DNA of 36,252 bases from Variovorax paradoxus (GTDB lineage: Bacteria > Pseudomonadota > Gammaproteobacteria > Burkholderiales > Burkholderiaceae_C): assembly GCF_000834655.1 (NCBI RefSeq), contig NZ_JXQQ01000083.1, forward strand, positions 1-36,252. Direction: 5' to 3'. Below are positions 34,488 to 36,252 of this stretch, piece after piece. The notes under the pieces are model-generated. The model saw only the letters and a list, made by a program, of their open reading frames with translations. It was not told the origin of the DNA and ran no database searches. The position numbers and the translations under genes were made by a program. Position 1 is the first letter of the stretch; each line of letters opens with the position of its first letter.

Positions 34488-36252
34488 GTGACGCAGCCCG
34501 CATCCCAAGCCCTTCCCGTCGTGACCCTGTTCGAGGGCGGCAGCGCACTCAGTGAATTCCGCGCGCGGCAACTGCTGCCGAAGCTGCAGGCCATCGAGCC
34601 GCGCATCGAGGGCATTTCGGCCCGTTTCGTCCATCTGGTGGTCACCGATGCCGCGCTCGATGCGGCCGGCCATGACCGCTTTGCCGCGCTGCTGACCTAC
34701 GGCGAGCCCTTCGAGGCAGCGGCCAAGGCGGGCACCTCGGTGGTCGTCACGCCGCGCCTGGGCACCGTCTCGCCCTGGGCTTCGAAGGCCACCGACATCG
34801 CCCATAACTGCGGCCTGGCGCTGCGCCGGGTCGAGCGCGTCACGCAATATCACCTGAAGCTCAAGTCGCCGCTGATCGGCAAGGCGCCCGTCATCGAGGG
34901 CGACACGCTGGCCGCCGTCGCCGGCCCGCTGCACGACCGCATGACCGAATCGGTGCTCGCCACCGTCGAACAGGCGGCCAGCCTGTTCAGCGAACTGCCG
35001 GCCCAGCCGATGGCGCAGGTCGACGTGCAAACGGGTGGCCGCGAGGCGCTGGTCGCCGCTAACACCGGCTTCGGCCTGGCGCTGGCGGAGGACGAGATCG
35101 ACTACCTCGTGGAAGCCTTCACCCGCCTGGGCCGCAACCCCAGCGACGTCGAATTGATGATGTTCGCGCAGGCCAACAGCGAACACTGCCGCCACAAGAT
35201 CTTCAACGCCCAGTTCACCATCGACGGCAAGGCGCAGCCGCAGAGCCTGTTCTCGATGATCCGCCACACCGAGAAGCAGAACCCGCAGCACACGGTGATC
35301 GCCTATGCGGACAACGCCTCGGTGATGGAGGGCGCGACCATCGAACGCTTCGTTCCGGCCGACGGCTCGCAGAGCTATCAAAAAGATAGCGCCCTAAGCC
35401 ATGTGCTGATGAAGGTCGAGACGCACAACCACCCGACCGCGATTTCGCCGTTTCCCGGCGCCTCGACGGGCGCTGGCGGCGAGATCCGCGACGAAGGCGC
35501 CACCGGCCGGGGTTCCAAGCCCAAGGCGGGCCTGACCGGCTTCACGGTGTCGAAGCTCTGGCCCGAAGAGGGCCACTACGGCAAGCCCGAGCACATCGCG
35601 AGCCCGCTGCAGATCATGACCGAGGGGCCGCTGGGCGGCGCCGCGTTCAACAACGAATTCGGCCGTCCCAACCTGCTGGGCTATTTCCGCGAATACGAGC
35701 AGGCCGTCGCGAGCGCCCTCGACACGGTGCAGCGCGGCTATCACAAGCCCATCATGATCGCGGGCGGCCTCGGCAGCATCGACGCCACGCAGACCAGGAA
35801 GATCCAGTTTCCCGCCGGCTCGCTGCTCATCCAGCTCGGCGGCCCGGGCATGCGCATCGGCATGGGCGGCAGCGCCGCCAGCTCGATGGCCACCGGCGCC
35901 AACGCGGCCGAGCTCGACTTCGACTCGGTGCAGCGCGGCAACCCCGAAATCGAACGCCGCGCGCAGGAGGTCATCAACCATTGCTGGCAGCAGGGGGCGG
36001 CCAATCCGATCCTGGCGATCCACGACGTGGGCGCGGGCGGCCTGAGCAATGCCTTCCCCGAACTGACCAACGATGCCGGCCGCGGTGCGCGCTTCGACCT
36101 GCGCGCCGTGCCGCTCGAAGAGTCGGGCATGGCGCCCAAGGAAATCTGGTGCAACGAAAGCCAGGAGCGCTACGTGCTTGCCATCGCGCCTGAATCGCTC
36201 GAGCAGTTCAAGGCCTTCTGCGAGCGCGAGCGCTGCCCGTTCTCGGTGGTCG
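34488..36252 (+). CDS. purL: Phosphoribosylformylglycinamidine synthase PurL, N-terminal 588 residues
   Basis: The frame opens at GTG 34488 and stays open to the window edge, so 588 codons of an expected protein of about 1,300 are present. The start LFEGGSALSEFRARQLL matches the large single-chain PurL of proteobacteria. Further blocks are FAQANSEHCRHKIFNAQF, KVETHNHPTAISPFPGASTGAGGEIRDEGATGRGSK (split at the ATP/FGAR-binding region) and IHDVGAGGLSNAFPEL. It makes FGAM from FGAR, glutamine and ATP in purine synthesis; the glutaminase domain lies beyond the edge. A TAAAAT box at 34396-34401 may be its -10 element, giving a leader of about 80 bases. A small palindrome is embedded in the coding sequence at 35374-35390. 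Confidence 0.96.
   Translation, partial: MTQPASQALPVVTLFEGGSALSEFRARQLLPKLQAIEPRIEGISARFVHLVVTDAALDAAGHDRFAALLTYGEPFEAAAKAGTSVVVTPRLGTVSPWASKATDIAHNCGLALRRVERVTQYHLKLKSPLIGKAPVIEGDTLAAVAGPLHDRMTESVLATVEQAASLFSELPAQPMAQVDVQTGGREALVAANTGFGLALAEDEIDYLVEAFTRLGRNPSDVELMMFAQANSEHCRHKIFNAQFTIDGKAQPQSLFSMIRHTEKQNPQHTVIAYADNASVMEGATIERFVPADGSQSYQKDSALSHVLMKVETHNHPTAISPFPGASTGAGGEIRDEGATGRGSKPKAGLTGFTVSKLWPEEGHYGKPEHIASPLQIMTEGPLGGAAFNNEFGRPNLLGYFREYEQAVASALDTVQRGYHKPIMIAGGLGSIDATQTRKIQFPAGSLLIQLGGPGMRIGMGGSAASSMATGANAAELDFDSVQRGNPEIERRAQEVINHCWQQGAANPILAIHDVGAGGLSNAFPELTNDAGRGARFDLRAVPLEESGMAPKEIWCNESQERYVLAIAPESLEQFKAFCERERCPFSVV
35374..35390. repeat. Perfect short palindrome with A5 loop inside purL
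   Basis: GCTATC-AAAAA-GATAGC has perfect 6-base arms. It is read in frame as part of codons giving SYQKDSA in a variable stretch just before the conserved HVLMKVETHNHP. A+T content is far above the surroundings. I remember very similar AGCTATCAAAAAGATAGC-like elements scattered through Comamonadaceae genomes, often between genes. Confidence 0.55.

Overview
The window is high-G+C, densely packed bacterial chromosome. The smc–zipA–ligA block, map next to glnD, purL, the style of the amino-acid ABC transporter and the many GATAAT-type -10 boxes placed directly before start codons all suggest a betaproteobacterium of the Burkholderiales. Family Comamonadaceae is most likely, and the protein sequences look Variovorax-like. 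This is recognition from memory, not a search result.

Layout. (1) Positions 2-8829, + strand: the 3' part of an aryl-polyene (APE/xanthomonadin-type) pigment operon. It holds a COG4648 membrane protein (cut by the window edge), an acyl-ACP synthetase fused to a FabZ-like dehydratase, an LpxL-like acyltransferase, a LolA-like carrier, an MMPL exporter, a polysaccharide-deacetylase-family protein, a methyltransferase, a second hot-dog dehydratase and a ketoreductase. Almost every junction overlaps, so the genes are probably translationally coupled. The ketosynthases and acyl carrier proteins must lie to the left of the window. (2) Positions 8845-12042, - strand: a small accessory-looking block with an orphan ParA/MinD-like ATPase, a complete hipBA toxin–antitoxin pair with a cluster of palindromes at its promoter, and an unknown lipoprotein. 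(3) Positions 12157-20022, +: smc, zipA and ligA (chromosome organisation, division, DNA ligation), a Tyr/Pro/Gly-rich lipoprotein and def (peptide deformylase). (4) Positions 20051-23683: a DoxX membrane protein divergent from an Aap-type amino-acid ABC transporter (binding protein plus two permeases) that lacks its expected ATPase gene. (5) Positions 23638-27625: a DUF3311/sodium:solute symporter pair divergent from an XRE–cupin regulator, a TIGR04076-like protein and an aldo/keto reductase. These probably form one uptake-and-metabolism module with repeated TGCAC sites in the shared promoter region. (6) Positions 27632-30380, -: a PPC-domain protein, phosphoglucomutase and a HAD hydrolase. 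(7) Positions 30568-36252: an I78-type inhibitor-like lipoprotein (+), glnD and map (-), and the first 588 codons of purL (+), which runs off the right edge.

Most genes are ordinary housekeeping. The points most worth a second look are: the ligase–dehydratase fusion and the deacetylase inside the APE operon; three consecutive dyads before hipB; -10 boxes 6-8 nt from the start codons of def, map, hipB and one lipoprotein, which suggest leaderless mRNAs; an amino-acid transporter operon without an ATPase whose end overlaps the convergent symporter; a hairpin overlapping the smc ribosome-binding region; and a short perfect palindrome read through as codons inside purL. I saw no tRNA, rRNA, CRISPR array, insertion sequence or prophage. 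No gap between genes exceeds 300 bases.
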